A stretch of 64,000 nucleotides of DNA from GCA-2746795 sp964643965 (GTDB lineage: Bacteria; Chloroflexota; Anaerolineae; Promineifilales; Promineifilaceae), in the NCBI GenBank assembly GCA_964643965.1, contig CAZXVH010000001.1, positions 81,038 to 145,037 of the forward strand, read 5' to 3'. The notes beneath the pieces were generated by a model that was not told the origin of the DNA, did not search any database, and was given only the letters and a program-made list of their open reading frames with translations. Shown here in pieces: positions 37,901-47,119 of the stretch (positions are counted from its first letter, which is position 1; every line of letters begins with the position of its first letter). The position numbers and the translations under genes were made by a program.

Positions 37901-39119
37901 GCAACAACAAGCACAAGCTTTGAATTTGCTTGCAGAGATAAAATATCGACAATCGAATCACGAAGAAGCCAGGGCTTTTGCTCAAATGGTAGTTGAGCAT
38001 TTATCGGAACAAATATCTATAGACCAAATGGCTCGATCCTATCGTTGGTTAGGTAAGTCAGCTGCAATCCTTCTCGATTATGAACTTGCTCTTAACTATT
38101 TCCGTAAAGCAGAGAAGATTTGTTTGGAGACAAATGATCGAAAGCAACTAGCCAGTGTTTTAGAGAGTTTGGCTTTTATTTATTATGAACAACGTGATCT
38201 AGAAGCTGCCTTAGATGCGATGGAACGTAGTTTAGTCATTTTTGAACATATAAGTTTAGTGCCTTACATCGTTTCATGTCTGAACAATATTGCTTTGATT
38301 CAATTCAAACTAGGCATGGCAGAAGATTCTTTAAAAACTTACGATAAAGCAGTAGATTTATTGCAAGGGGCGAGCCGTAATATTTTGGCTCACGTTTGGG
38401 CGAATAGAGGTGCGTTACTTGCATATCTGGGCTATTTCTCTGAATCCCAAAATGATTTTGAAGCCGCTTTTTCTCATTTTGATGATGTCGGAGATTCGTA
38501 TGGTCTTGTGGAAACCTTGTTAGCTTGGGGATATGAGTATTATGCGCCGCTCAAAAAATGGACATTAGCACAAGATTGTTATGAGCAAGCGGAGCAATAT
38601 ATTGAGGAAAACCCGGAATTTTTTTATGAAGCAAAAGTACGTTTATTATTTGCATATGGACAACTATCTTTAGAAAGGAACGATTTTTATAAATCAATAT
38701 CTGTGCTTGAGGAAGCGGAGAAATTGGCTAAAGATAAATCTTTGAAATGGTGGTTATCAGCAATCGAATTTTATGTTGGATGTTTTTTGACAACCCAAGG
38801 GGAAATGGCACAGGCTAAAATTAGGCTGATGAATGTTTTAGCATTGATTGAAACAGGTGCAAATCCTGATTATTTGCCTTTAGCGCTTAGGGAATTGTCT
38901 AAAATTGAGATGGATAATCGCAAAAAGATAGATTATGTTTTGAGGTGTGGCGAAGCGGTGATGAGAAGAGGGCGTTATGGGGATAGAGTCGAATGTTTGG
39001 AATATGTAAGCAGTGTATTAAATGATATGAATCATGAAAAAGCCGATGAATATCTGAACATTATAAATACTTTACATCAGGATCAAAAAAGGATAACAGA
39101 ACGTTATCCTTTTAGTTAA
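34998..39119 (+). CDS. soluble-adenylyl-cyclase-like protein (two cyclase domains, AAA ATPase, TPR)
   Basis: 1373 residues, no membrane segment. Cyclase domain 1 (about 35-200) keeps metal ligands D44 in LFSDISGFTH and D94 in FYGDAMSVYF. Cyclase domain 2 (about 260-440) shows GDKGNQLHIIFGAP and REYTVVGDMVNLSARL, closely like a catalytic half of animal soluble adenylyl cyclase. An AAA/STAND ATPase follows, with Walker A GAVGVGKTR near residue 500 and a Walker B-type LLIILEDTHWADQSSL. TPR repeats fill about 890-1373. The last 1.3 kb (from about 37800) drops to roughly 38-40% GC against about 57% before, and lacks the AACGGCCGTT motif. It probably acts as a regulated cAMP synthase or signalling ATPase; domain 2 may be non-catalytic. 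Confidence 0.85.
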   Translation: MNRIEIARRFAAYIPVTLARQIMEVGLPEPGIPHPFAAATLFSDISGFTHMSEELASDGPRGAEELNRVLLTTFTAMIDLIHEMGGAVSHFYGDAMSVYFPETEEQDAAQRALACAQTMQLLMAASFSRAVTNRPPGKEPIFPLTIKIGVGYGRCQEIVVGDAAKNLEFVLTGTAVDEAAAAERKAQAGEVVASAQVLRRAELPAAPESGQFRVVREPVPAPVSRSILDWSLYDETALMYLESAAAVFIPEAIGQRLTEGGSGEIAEHRPVTSLFVDFAFVRDGDEQSDVATAVQGILLHDYFLWAGKIVARFSAENARINRLLTGDKGNQLHIIFGAPVAPDAPEQAIRCALALLREKPAYIASQRIGLAAGKVFAGPVGSSARREYTVVGDMVNLSARLAQACPDDCILTNHITAGRVANWIEFEVLPPIALKGKQEAVTPYRPIGERTRLTQLQVYFNQGKRPLVGRESELDLLLGGMDAALHHVGGIAAILGAVGVGKTRLLAEGIHYWLEAGGAGLVGIAQQHTADVPYAPWLSIFRDFFNLRVDISLAVQAEQVAAQTKALLPDVGDDVALWGEVLGLPVPGQEQLAHMSAEVRHARFMALARRCFIAFSERTPLLIILEDTHWADQSSLALLDEVTKGIEDHRLFFAVTFRLVDDLTVEMLDRPACVPILLSDLPPNHARDLLLHLVGAERLPLAVEQHLGLRDREGGDSPVSPLFLEESVNVLFSAGILERNGSLRVHEERLQELQIPDTIHGLLLARLDRLPPAGRDLLQVASVIGRQFALEPLFNIAQSASTQQVSQLMEAMSAEDITRLVTTDPEWIYLFQHALTHEVAYESLPYARRQALHHALADWLVVQHRDNLRSYYPILAYHYSQADNHEAGLKYALGAGLDARDLFSNQEALGFFNLAEKHLLALGEEENWETAVELYLARGEVLILTGDFNKAVVDAEISLALAEKNLVPQQQAQALNLLAEIKYRQSNHEEARAFAQMVVEHLSEQISIDQMARSYRWLGKSAAILLDYELALNYFRKAEKICLETNDRKQLASVLESLAFIYYEQRDLEAALDAMERSLVIFEHISLVPYIVSCLNNIALIQFKLGMAEDSLKTYDKAVDLLQGASRNILAHVWANRGALLAYLGYFSESQNDFEAAFSHFDDVGDSYGLVETLLAWGYEYYAPLKKWTLAQDCYEQAEQYIEENPEFFYEAKVRLLFAYGQLSLERNDFYKSISVLEEAEKLAKDKSLKWWLSAIEFYVGCFLTTQGEMAQAKIRLMNVLALIETGANPDYLPLALRELSKIEMDNRKKIDYVLRCGEAVMRRGRYGDRVECLEYVSSVLNDMNHEKADEYLNIINTLHQDQKRITERYPFS

Positions 39120-39140
39120 CTGCTTGTCTAAAATAAATTT

Positions 39141-39359
39141 TTAGCCACCCGTATGTATCCAGCCTTTTGTTGTTCTATCTCCCAGGCCACCAGCGAATTC
39201 ATCAAAGGTTTCTTCGGTGAGTCCTTCTAGAATTTTACGCTCTTCATCGCTGAGTTTGTAACCTTTTAAGGCTTTATCGGGATCTGTTAACAGTAGGTTG
39301 CGGAATTTTTCATCGCTTACGGCGCGGTCGGTAATTTCTTTTAAGGCTGTGTCTGACAT
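39141..39359 (-). CDS. RiPP precursor-like peptide (Franean1_4349/Nif11-like leader)
   Basis: 72-residue peptide. The leader-like part, ITDRAVSDEKFRNLLLTDPD then ALKGYKLSDEERKILEG, matches the pattern of the Franean1_4349-type RiPP precursor family: a short helical leader with FRxxLLxDPxxALxGYxLxxEE. It ends ETFDEFAGGLGDRTTKGWIHTGG; a double-glycine cut after AGG would leave a 14-residue core rich in Gly and Thr. AGGAG precedes the start and a strong promoter lies upstream. No modifying enzyme or exporter is adjacent, so the product is unproven. It is convergent with the cyclase-like gene and shares its AT-rich neighbourhood. Confidence 0.55.
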   Translation of the reverse strand: MSDTALKEITDRAVSDEKFRNLLLTDPDKALKGYKLSDEERKILEGLTEETFDEFAGGLGDRTTKGWIHTGG

Positions 39360-39401
39360 GTTTCACTCCTGTGTTTTAAAATAAAGACAATCATTCTTTT
39401 C

Positions 39402-39430
39402 AGTATGAAAGCTTTGCTTGCATTTGTCAA
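39402..39430 (-). promoter_or_regulatory. sigma-70-type promoter of the RiPP-like gene
   Basis: On the minus strand: -35 TTGACA (39430-39425), a 17-base spacer and -10 CATACT (39407-39402). Transcription would begin near 39395, about 35 bases before the ATG at 39359. A CAGGAG ribosome-binding site lies in between. Confidence 0.7.
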
Positions 39431-39720
39431 GATTTTTAGAATACCCGCAAAACCTTGACGGCCGGAATCATATCACAAGTTTGCTTTTCTGAAAGGCTTA
39501 CGTTAAGCTTTTTGCATGTTTTTTGAAATTGGGTTCACGCAACAGATGATTCGCTCGGATTTTTTGGGCTGTGTTGAGGCATGTCTCTTAAACGCGCCTC
39601 CATTCTGATTTTTATGTAAAGTAAAATCGTGGATAATTTGAAGCCGAGGCGCACCTGCCCCGGCTTTTTGGTTTTAAAGTGGCGGGTGGCAAGTGGTGGG
39701 TGACAAGTGGAGAGAATGAG
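39431..39720. other. spacer before the ABC-F gene
   Basis: No gene. It contains a possible rho-independent terminator on the plus strand at 39641-39672 (AAGCCG...CGGCTTTTTGG) and, at 39679-39712, short repeats of the type GTGGCGGGTGGCAAGTGGTG that run up to the abc-f ribosome-binding site. Similar repeats occur at 28055-28083 and 49861-49893. Confidence 0.4.
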
Positions 39721-41358
39721 ATGGCAGAAATTGTGGTAAACCTGGATAAAGTGACGGTGAGTCTGGCGGGCAAGGTGATCTTTGCGGAGCTGGATTGGGA
39801 ACTGCAAAGGGGGCAGCGGGTGGGGTTGGTCGGTCCGAATGGGGCGGGTAAATCGACGCTGTTTAAGTTGATCACGGGTGAACTGCCGCTGGACGATGGC
39901 AATGTGTTCCGGCAAACGGGTTTGCACATGGCGCGTTTGCCGCAGGAGCCAACACTTCCCCCTGGGAAAACGGTGCTGGCTGAGGCCATAACGGCCGTTC
40001 CCACCATCGCCGCCCTGGAACAACAACTGGCCGACCTGGAAGCCCGCATGGGTGAACCGGCCGTCTACGAAGACGCCGATAAACTGACAAAAGTAATGAT
40101 GCAGCATGAAAAAGTAACGGTGGCCTTTGAGCAAATCGACGGACCGCGTTACGCCAGCCGCGTGAAAGATACGTTGGCCCGGCTCGGGTTTTCGGAAGAA
40201 AAATGGCAAATGCTGACCGACCACTTGAGCGGCGGCCAGAAAAAGCTGGTGATGCTGGCCAAGTTGGTGGTGCAGAAACCGGATCTGCTGCTGTTGGATG
40301 AGCCGGACAATCATTTAGACCTGGCATCGAAACGCCGCCTGGAGAAACTGATCGTCAGCTATGATGGCTGTGTGGCCCTGGTCTCCCACGACCGCTATTT
40401 GCTGGACGAGGTGGCGACCCATATTGCGGAATTGGAAAACGGCCGTTTGACCCTCTATCTCGGTAATTACACCGCTTACGCCAATGAGCGGGCAATCCGG
40501 CGGCTGCGCCAGCAGCAGTTGTACAGCGCCCAGCAGAAAGAGATCGCCAAAATCGAAGCGGCCATCAAACGCTTTGAACTATGGGCGTCGCTGGTAGTCA
40601 ATGAACGCCATATCCGCCAGGCGCGGCACCGGCAAAAGATGTTAGACAATATGGACAAAGTGGAAAAGGTGAGCGAAACGCGGCGTATGTCGCTGAATCT
40701 GGAGGGCTGGCAGGGCAGCAAAAAGACGGTGGAACTGGTGGACGTGGGCAAGGTGTTTGACAATGGCTACGCCTTGTACAGCGGTTTGAATATGACGATG
40801 TGGCATGGCGAACGGGTGGGGCTGGTGGGGCCAAACGGGGCGGGCAAATCGATGCTGTTTAAGCTGCTGCTGGCCCCAGAGTTGGCCACATCCGGGCAGA
40901 TCAAGATTGGCCCAGGCTGCAAGATTGGTTATTATGCCCAGGAGCAGGAGACGCTAGATTATGCTCAGACGCCCATTGAGGCCATTCGTTATGCCGCGCC
41001 GGTCAGCCGGGAAACGGCCGTTGCCTTTCTGCACCGTTTTCTCTTTTCCTACGACCAGGTGCAGGCTCCCATTGCCAATCTGAGTGGCGGCGAACGCAGC
41101 CGCTTGCAGTTGGCCAGGCTGGTTTTGGAAAAGCCCAATCTGCTCATCCTCGACGAACCGACCAATAATCTGGATATTACTTCCATCGAAGTATTAGAGG
41201 AGACATTGGCGGAATTTGTTGGAGCAGTCCTGGTGATCTCCCATGACCGCTACTTTTTGGACAGGGTGGTGGATCGCATTGTGGAATTGCGGGATGGCGT
41301 CTTGACGGAATTCAGCGGCGGCTATACGGACTATTTGGTGGAAACGGCAGCGGGCTGA
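39721..41358 (+). CDS. ABC-F family ATPase
   Basis: Soluble ABC-F protein, 545 residues from ATG 39721, with two ATPase domains and no membrane part. Domain 1: GPNGAGKSTLF, LSGGQKKLVMLAKL, LLLLDEPDNHLD. Linker with basic coiled coil at about 235-310. Domain 2: GPNGAGKSMLF, LSGGERSRLQLARL, LLILDEPTNNLD. The second Walker A has Met in place of the usual Thr, which may lower its ATP binding. The family acts on the ribosome (translation factors such as EttA, or antibiotic resistance). The exact subgroup cannot be told here. An upstream in-frame ATG (39679) lies in repeats. Confidence 0.88.
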   Translation: MAEIVVNLDKVTVSLAGKVIFAELDWELQRGQRVGLVGPNGAGKSTLFKLITGELPLDDGNVFRQTGLHMARLPQEPTLPPGKTVLAEAITAVPTIAALEQQLADLEARMGEPAVYEDADKLTKVMMQHEKVTVAFEQIDGPRYASRVKDTLARLGFSEEKWQMLTDHLSGGQKKLVMLAKLVVQKPDLLLLDEPDNHLDLASKRRLEKLIVSYDGCVALVSHDRYLLDEVATHIAELENGRLTLYLGNYTAYANERAIRRLRQQQLYSAQQKEIAKIEAAIKRFELWASLVVNERHIRQARHRQKMLDNMDKVEKVSETRRMSLNLEGWQGSKKTVELVDVGKVFDNGYALYSGLNMTMWHGERVGLVGPNGAGKSMLFKLLLAPELATSGQIKIGPGCKIGYYAQEQETLDYAQTPIEAIRYAAPVSRETAVAFLHRFLFSYDQVQAPIANLSGGERSRLQLARLVLEKPNLLILDEPTNNLDITSIEVLEETLAEFVGAVLVISHDRYFLDRVVDRIVELRDGVLTEFSGGYTDYLVETAAG

Positions 41359-41440
41359 GGCGTTCCTATCACGCTGCCACTTGGCCATAGCAGCTACGCC
41401 GATACCAAAAATTAATACAAAAAGAGACAAAGAAACAAAG

Positions 41441-41469
41441 AAAAAGGGGATCGTGATGACCCCCTTTTT
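41441..41469. terminator. bidirectional terminator
   Basis: AAAAAGGGG (41441-41449) and CCCCTTTTT (41461-41469) with a 11-base loop between the convergent ABC-F gene and the large surface-protein gene. A/T runs on both sides let it serve both transcripts. Confidence 0.7.
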
Positions 41470-41523
41470 GTAATGACGGTGAGCTTGGGGAAATCTTCAA
41501 GATTGCCCCAAGCTGGAATCGGT

Positions 41524-44500
41524 TTATTTCGTGATAAAGGGCAGGAAGACGGAAGTTTTGACAACTTCCAGGCCATCTACCAGCGTGGCGCTTTGGGTAT
41601 CGGGATTGGTGACTTCAACCGTGTACAGTCCCAGATCGACAGTGGCAGGCACAACGGCCGTTAACACCGAGCCAGACAGATACGTCGTAACCAGAGTGTA
41701 GTCGCTGTCGCCCAGCAGTTTCACCACCGCGCCATCCAGGAAGTTTGCGCCATTGAGCGTGATCACACTCTCCTTTCCGGCAAACAGTTCCGGGGGCGTC
41801 ACCGAAATGATTTCCGGGGCATAGGCGCTTTCCAGGGTGATGGTGTAGAGGAAGGAGGAGGTGGGGAAACTGTCCCCTTGCAGGGTAACAAAGCTATGCA
41901 ACCCGGCGTTTAGCTCCACTATCATATCCAAATCAGATTGTGGAGCGTGGTTAAGGGCGGGAGGATCAATCAGCAGCGAGGCAAAACCTGTGGCATAATC
42001 GCCCTGGATCTTATAGAAACCACCTACTTGCAAATCCACTTGAATGGTGGAGTTTAAGGTACGCGCCAGAGATGTGCCTGCCCAACTAAAGGTCGGGGAG
42101 GGGATGTCGATGATCTCAACCGCATACGCGATGGGCGACCCATTGCCGTCGGCCGTGAGATGGATTCGGCCGTCAGCCGGCAGGGTGAAGGTGGCCCAGA
42201 CGGATTCAGTCCCATAGACGGGAGCCACCGTTTCCAGCAGGCTGGCGCCGTCCCACACTTCCAGGGTGACGGCATCGGCGTCCGCGCCAGCGATGGTGAG
42301 GACAGCGTTGACCAGGGTGTCCGTGCCCACATGGACGGGCAGCCATTCTTCGCTGAAGTCATTGCCGCTGCCGCCAATCTCGCCGCCCTGTTTCTGGTAG
42401 GGCAGCGTATCGTGGGCGGCGAGGGGGCCAGAAAGCATCAAGTCCCAATCTGCGCCGCTGCTGCTGTCCTGGTCGATGGTGAGATCGTGAGTACCCTGGG
42501 GCACATAGTAGACGACTGCACCATCGGCTTCGGCCGTTTTCTGCACAAATTCTTCATTGACGAAGAACTGGTAACGGCCGTTATCCACCCCATACGTGAA
42601 GGAATATAAGCCGCTTTGGTTGAAAGCCACCCGAATCTGGCTGTTATCGCCCACATCCAGGCTGCTGCCGTCCCAATGGTAGTTGGCCGCCGCCGGAATC
42701 GCTGTCACCAACACTTCATACGTGACGGGATTGGCGTTGCTGTCTGCGACTAATTCCAGGCGGTTGGTTCCGGCGGGCAGATCCAACGTCATCCAGGTGG
42801 TTTCTTGGCCATAGATGGTCATGGCCTCGATAATAGCGTCGCTGGCGTCGCGCACGTTGAGTACCACATTGTCGGCTGAGGCGCCGTTGAGGGTGGTGGC
42901 GATGTTAACGGCCGTTGCTGCGCTCAAGTTGATAGGCAGCCATTCCTTATCAAAATCGTTGGCAGCGCCGCCAATTTCCCCGCCTGATTTGGTATAGGGC
43001 AAGGCATCATGGGCGGCGCCCACATCGTCAATGGTGATCTCCCAATCCGTGTTGACCGCGCTATCTTGCGCCACCACCAGGTTGTGCAGGCCGGCGGGCA
43101 CAAAATAGGTGACGCTGCTGCTGGTTTCCACCGTTTTCTGGATGAAATCAGACGCCAGCACGAACTGATAACGGCCGTTGTGCGCCGTTAGATCAAAGGC
43201 ATACAGGCCATCTGCCGGGAAGTTGACGCGAATTTCACTGTTCAGGCCAGTGGCAGCGGCATATCCGGCCCAACTGGTTCCGGCGTCGGGGATGTGGTAC
43301 AGCGTCAGGGTCACGTCCACGCTGCTGCCGCTGGCGTTGGTGAGCTGCAATTCGTTTGTGCCGGAAAGCGTACCTGTGCCCCACACCGTTTCCCCATCCA
43401 GAGCGTCGCCGTTCCAAACGGGGCTGCCACTGCCATCGGTGATAGCCAGGGCTACATCATTGCCGTCTGCCGCCAGGGAGAGGTTGAACTCCATGTTGCC
43501 GGGGTAGAGGGGGGTGACGCTTTCGCCGCTGTCCAGCGTACCGGTAAAAGTGAAAAACTGAGCGCCAGCCGTGGTCGGAGCTACCGAAGCTGTCCATTCC
43601 GTATTGGCGTAAGCATTGTCTTGAACTACATACACTTCATGCACACCGGCCGTCACTTCAATGTCGTAGCCGTTCATCAGATCAGGAGGTGACGCCTTGA
43701 TGCTGGCGGCCTGATTGACCATATTATCATCCAGAATCAGATTGGCGAAGCCCACGGCCGATTCGATCTCAAAATGATAGAGACCGGTGCTGGGGAAATT
43801 GATTTGTGTGGTAGCGTTCAGGCCGGCGTCCAGGCTGTTGCCGTGCCAAGAGAGGCTGCCGGTGGTGGGGATTTGGGTGATGGTCAGGTCGTAATACAAG
43901 GGATCGACATTGCCGCTATCGGCGACGATCTTGAGGCGATTGCGCCCGGTGGACAGATCGAAGCTGGTCCATTGGGCTTCGCTGCCCAATACCTGGGTCA
44001 GTGTATAGTCGGGGCTGCTGCTGCCATTTTTGTACACTTCCACGGCGAAGCTATCCTCGGGATCGCCGGTGGCGGTGATGGCCATGTTCACAGTGGCATT
44101 GGCGCCCAGGGAGATGGGCAGCCATTCGGCGCTGAAGATGTTGCCCACGCCACCGATTTCGCCGCCTACTTTGGCATAGGGCAGCAGGTCGTTGGTGGCG
44201 GCGTTGAAGTGGATGTCTACAGCCCAATCAATGTTGGCGGCGGCGGCGCTGTCTTGTTCGATGATCAGGTCATGGGCGCCGGCGGGCACGTAGTAGGTGA
44301 CGCTGCCACTGTCTTCGATGGTTTTTTGGATGTAGCTGCTGCCGGCGGTATGGAGTTGGAATTGATAACGGCCGTTGTCGCCAAAGTCAAAGTCATATAG
44401 ACCGGCCGTATCAAAGTTCAGACGGATTTTGCTGTTTTGTCCGGCAGCATCGGCGCTGCCGGCAAAAGCATAATCCACCGCTGACAAGGTCATCATCTCC

Positions 44501-45553
44501 AGAGCGTAACTCATCACATCGCCATTTGTTTCCAGATGGATGGCGCTGGTTCCGGCCGGTAAGTCAAACGTGGTCCAGGTTGTTTCTCCGGCAATCACCG
44601 AGATGATCGCTTCTTGGGGGGCGTTCAGCTGCGGCTCGGCGTTGTTGATCGTCACCGTCAGTTGATCGGCGGTGGCGCCGGTGGTGGTGATGACCATATT
44701 AACCTGAGCAGGCGTGGCCAAATGGATGGGCAGCCATTCTTCGGCAATGGCGTTATTGCTTTTGCTGTAGGGCAGGGCATCGGCGCTGTCGCCGCTGTAG
44801 GCCATGTCCACCTGCCAGGCCACCAGGCTGCTGCCAGCCGGGTCTTGGATGATGGTCATCATATGTACGCCCGCTTCCACAAAGAGGGAGACGGCGTCGT
44901 TGGCGGTGATGGTGCGTTGGATCTTGTCCGTACCCAGCAAGAACTCATAACGGCCGCCAGCGTTGACGCTAAAGTCGAAGGTATAGAGGCCGCTGGTGGG
45001 GAAATTGAGTTTGATTTTGCTGTTGAGGCCAGCCGGGGCAGCTTTACCCATCCAGGAATAGGTGGGCGTTGGCGCTTGCAGCGCCGGTACGCGGAACAGC
45101 TTTAAGGTGAGTGAGACGCTTTCGGCGCCCGTATTGACAATGCTAAAGCGGTTGTTGCCGTTGGTTAAGGTACTGCTGCCCCACAAGGTTTCGCCGCCGC
45201 CGGCGCTGCCGCTCCAAATGTTGCTGTTGGCGGCATTAAATACCGTCAATGAGGCTGAAGCAGAGGTGGCGCCGATGATGGTAAAGGAAAAATTGATGTC
45301 GGTGTTGCCGGAGTTGAAAAAATTGGGGTCGGCTGTCTGGCCGGGGGCGAGGGTGAAATTAAACGTGGATAAGGGGGGTTGGCTGACGCCTTGTGGTTCA
45401 ATGTTGCTGGCGCTTACCAGGGATNNNNNNNNNNNNNNNNNNNNNNNNNNNNNNNNNNNNNNNNNNNNNNNNNNNNNNNNNNNNNNNNNNNNNNNNNNNN
45501 NNNNNNNNNNNNNNNNNNNNNNNNGATTGGCGAGAGAGTGGTTTCGCAAACAT
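41524..45553 (-). CDS. large repeat-built surface protein (interrupted by assembly gap)
   Basis: About 1340 residues; a 100-N gap (45425-45524) removes the stretch after the first nine codons. The start ATG at 45553 has AAGGAGGA seven bases upstream. The body consists of six related units of about 190-200 residues: W-G-xSLDAGLNS, GLYxFDxxxNGRYQF, QKT, VTYxVPAGxHDLxxxQDS, LPYxKxGGEIGG, FSxEWLPIxLG, then ETxWxTFDLPAGxNRL. The last unit is partial. An IPT/TIG-type domain (ISVTPPELFAGKESVITLNG) follows, and the chain ends SVFLPFITK. It is likely a secreted or cell-surface beta-sandwich protein. The C-terminal LPFITK recalls the LPxI-type tails of many Chloroflexota exported proteins. Confidence 0.75.
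45425..45524. other. assembly gap (100 N)
   Basis: Exactly 100 N, so the true length is unknown. It lies inside the N-terminal part of the repeat-built surface protein. The frame across it cannot be verified, and the signal peptide is probably hidden here. Confidence 0.95.
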
Positions 45554-45722
45554 GAGGTCCTCCTTCATTGCGACTCATATAGAATAACTTCGTTAAGGAA
45601 TTGTCCCCTTTTTTGTGGTGACGTAAGCGAGCTTGGCAGGGATTTATGGATGACCAATGCCTGCATTATACAGGCAGGGATAGACCAATGAAGTAGTTCG
45701 TTATTCCTATGCTTTTTTGTTC

Positions 45723-45802
45723 TTGACAAATCAACGGCCGTTCTGTTAAAATTCCTCCATATTCATCATGTCATATGATGACATGATGAATATGGAGGAA
45801 TT
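45723..45802 (+). promoter_or_regulatory. promoter and 53-bp inverted-repeat operator of the MFS-gntR operon
   Basis: -35 TTGACA (45723-45728), 17-base spacer, -10 TTAAAA (45746-45751) with a TG extension. An AACGGCCGTT palindrome (45733-45742) lies in the spacer. Overlapping the -10 and running to the start codon is a perfect inverted repeat with 25-base arms, 45750-45774 and 45778-45802, around ATG. Its centre, ATGTCATATGATGACAT, fits the GT...AC-type half-sites bound by GntR regulators, and a gntR gene is the second gene of the operon. The right arm contains the GGAGG site, so an RNA hairpin could also hide it. Confidence 0.65.
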
Positions 45803-47119
45803 ATGCAATCAAGCAAACATATTCAAAGAACATATTACACCGCTCTATTTTTGTTTTGGTTTGGCACTGCATTGCCAAGCTCTTTGTTGGTTCTTTTTTT
45901 GCAGGCACGGGGCATGAGCCTATTCCAGGTGGGTGTGGCCATGGGGATCTATTCGTTTACCATTGTGCTGCTGGAAGTGCCGACGGGCGGCCTGGCTGAT
46001 GCGGTAGGGCGCAAGCGTGTCGCCCTCGTCGCTTACAGCCTCATGGCCGCGATGATGGTGGCGCTGTTATTCGCCTTTTCGTTTCCGCTGCTGCTGCTGG
46101 GGTTTGTGTTTTATGGAGCGGGACGAGCCTTGTCGTCGGGGGCGCTGGATGCCTGGTTTGTAGATGCGCTGCAAGCCGTGGAGCCGGAGATTGAACTGCA
46201 ACCGAAGTTGGCGCAGGCGGGCACGGTGACGCTGACGGCGCTCGGCATTGGGGCGTTATTGGGTAGCGCCTTGCCCCGTCTCTTTACCAACCTGCCGGCG
46301 GAGGGAACGGCCGTTATCACCCCCTTAGCTGTCCCTGTCTTACTTTCTCTAGTCGTTAAAGTACTCTTGATTATTTTTGTGGCGCTGGCTGTGAAAGAAG
46401 ATCGCCCCACTGAAGCGGCGGTTGGCTGGCGACAAGGCTTCCAAGAAGTGCCGACGCTCGTCAAGGCTGCGTTCCAAATGAGCCGTCAAAACCCGACTAT
46501 TTTGTTGCTTCTGGGGGCCACATTGGCTGGTGGCCTGGCGGTGCTGGGCATCGAGACGTTTTGGCAGCCCCAATTTGCCATCTTGCAAGGCGGCAGTGTA
46601 GAGAATACGCTGTTGTTTGGGGTGGCCATGGCGGGCAGCTTTTTTGTAGGGGTGGTGGGCAATCTTATCTCGACGCCGTTGAGCCGCAAGCTGGGCAAGC
46701 GGTATGGTCTGGTGGCGGCAATTGCGCGTGGTTTACAAGGCTTGTTTTTGATCCTGTTGGCCCTGCAAACGGCCGTTCCCCTGTTCATGCTTCTGTTTTG
46801 GCTGGTGTATTTGAACATGGGCGTCTTGGATTCACCCCACAATACCTTGATAAACGAAGAAATTTCATCAGCACATCGTTCAGCCATGTTGTCGGTGCAA
46901 TCCTTAGCCGGTTATTTGGGGGGGATGATGGGCGCCGTTGGCCTGGGTTATGTGGCCGAACAAGCTTCGGTGAGCGTCGCCTGGATTGTAGCCGGTTCCA
47001 TCTTGATGGTATCATTGCTCCTCTATGTGCAAGTCGATGTCCGTCAAAGAAAAGAGAAGAGGGATTATGAGTCAAAAGAAGCCATTTTCGCAGCCAGTGA
47101 AGAAACAAACCTTAGCTGA
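45803..47119 (+). CDS. MFS transporter
   Basis: Integral membrane transporter, 438 residues, about 12 helices. The MFS signature between helices 2 and 3 reads GGLADAVGRKRV. The substrate is not evident; the pattern fits multidrug- or metabolite-type efflux carriers. GGAGG lies directly before ATG 45803, within the inverted repeat. The gntR-type gene overlaps its 3' end by 53 bases, so regulator and transporter are co-translated, and autoregulation by substrate is likely. Confidence 0.85.
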   Translation: MQSSKHIQRTYYTALFLFWFGTALPSSLLVLFLQARGMSLFQVGVAMGIYSFTIVLLEVPTGGLADAVGRKRVALVAYSLMAAMMVALLFAFSFPLLLLGFVFYGAGRALSSGALDAWFVDALQAVEPEIELQPKLAQAGTVTLTALGIGALLGSALPRLFTNLPAEGTAVITPLAVPVLLSLVVKVLLIIFVALAVKEDRPTEAAVGWRQGFQEVPTLVKAAFQMSRQNPTILLLLGATLAGGLAVLGIETFWQPQFAILQGGSVENTLLFGVAMAGSFFVGVVGNLISTPLSRKLGKRYGLVAAIARGLQGLFLILLALQTAVPLFMLLFWLVYLNMGVLDSPHNTLINEEISSAHRSAMLSVQSLAGYLGGMMGAVGLGYVAEQASVSVAWIVAGSILMVSLLLYVQVDVRQRKEKRDYESKEAIFAASEETNLS

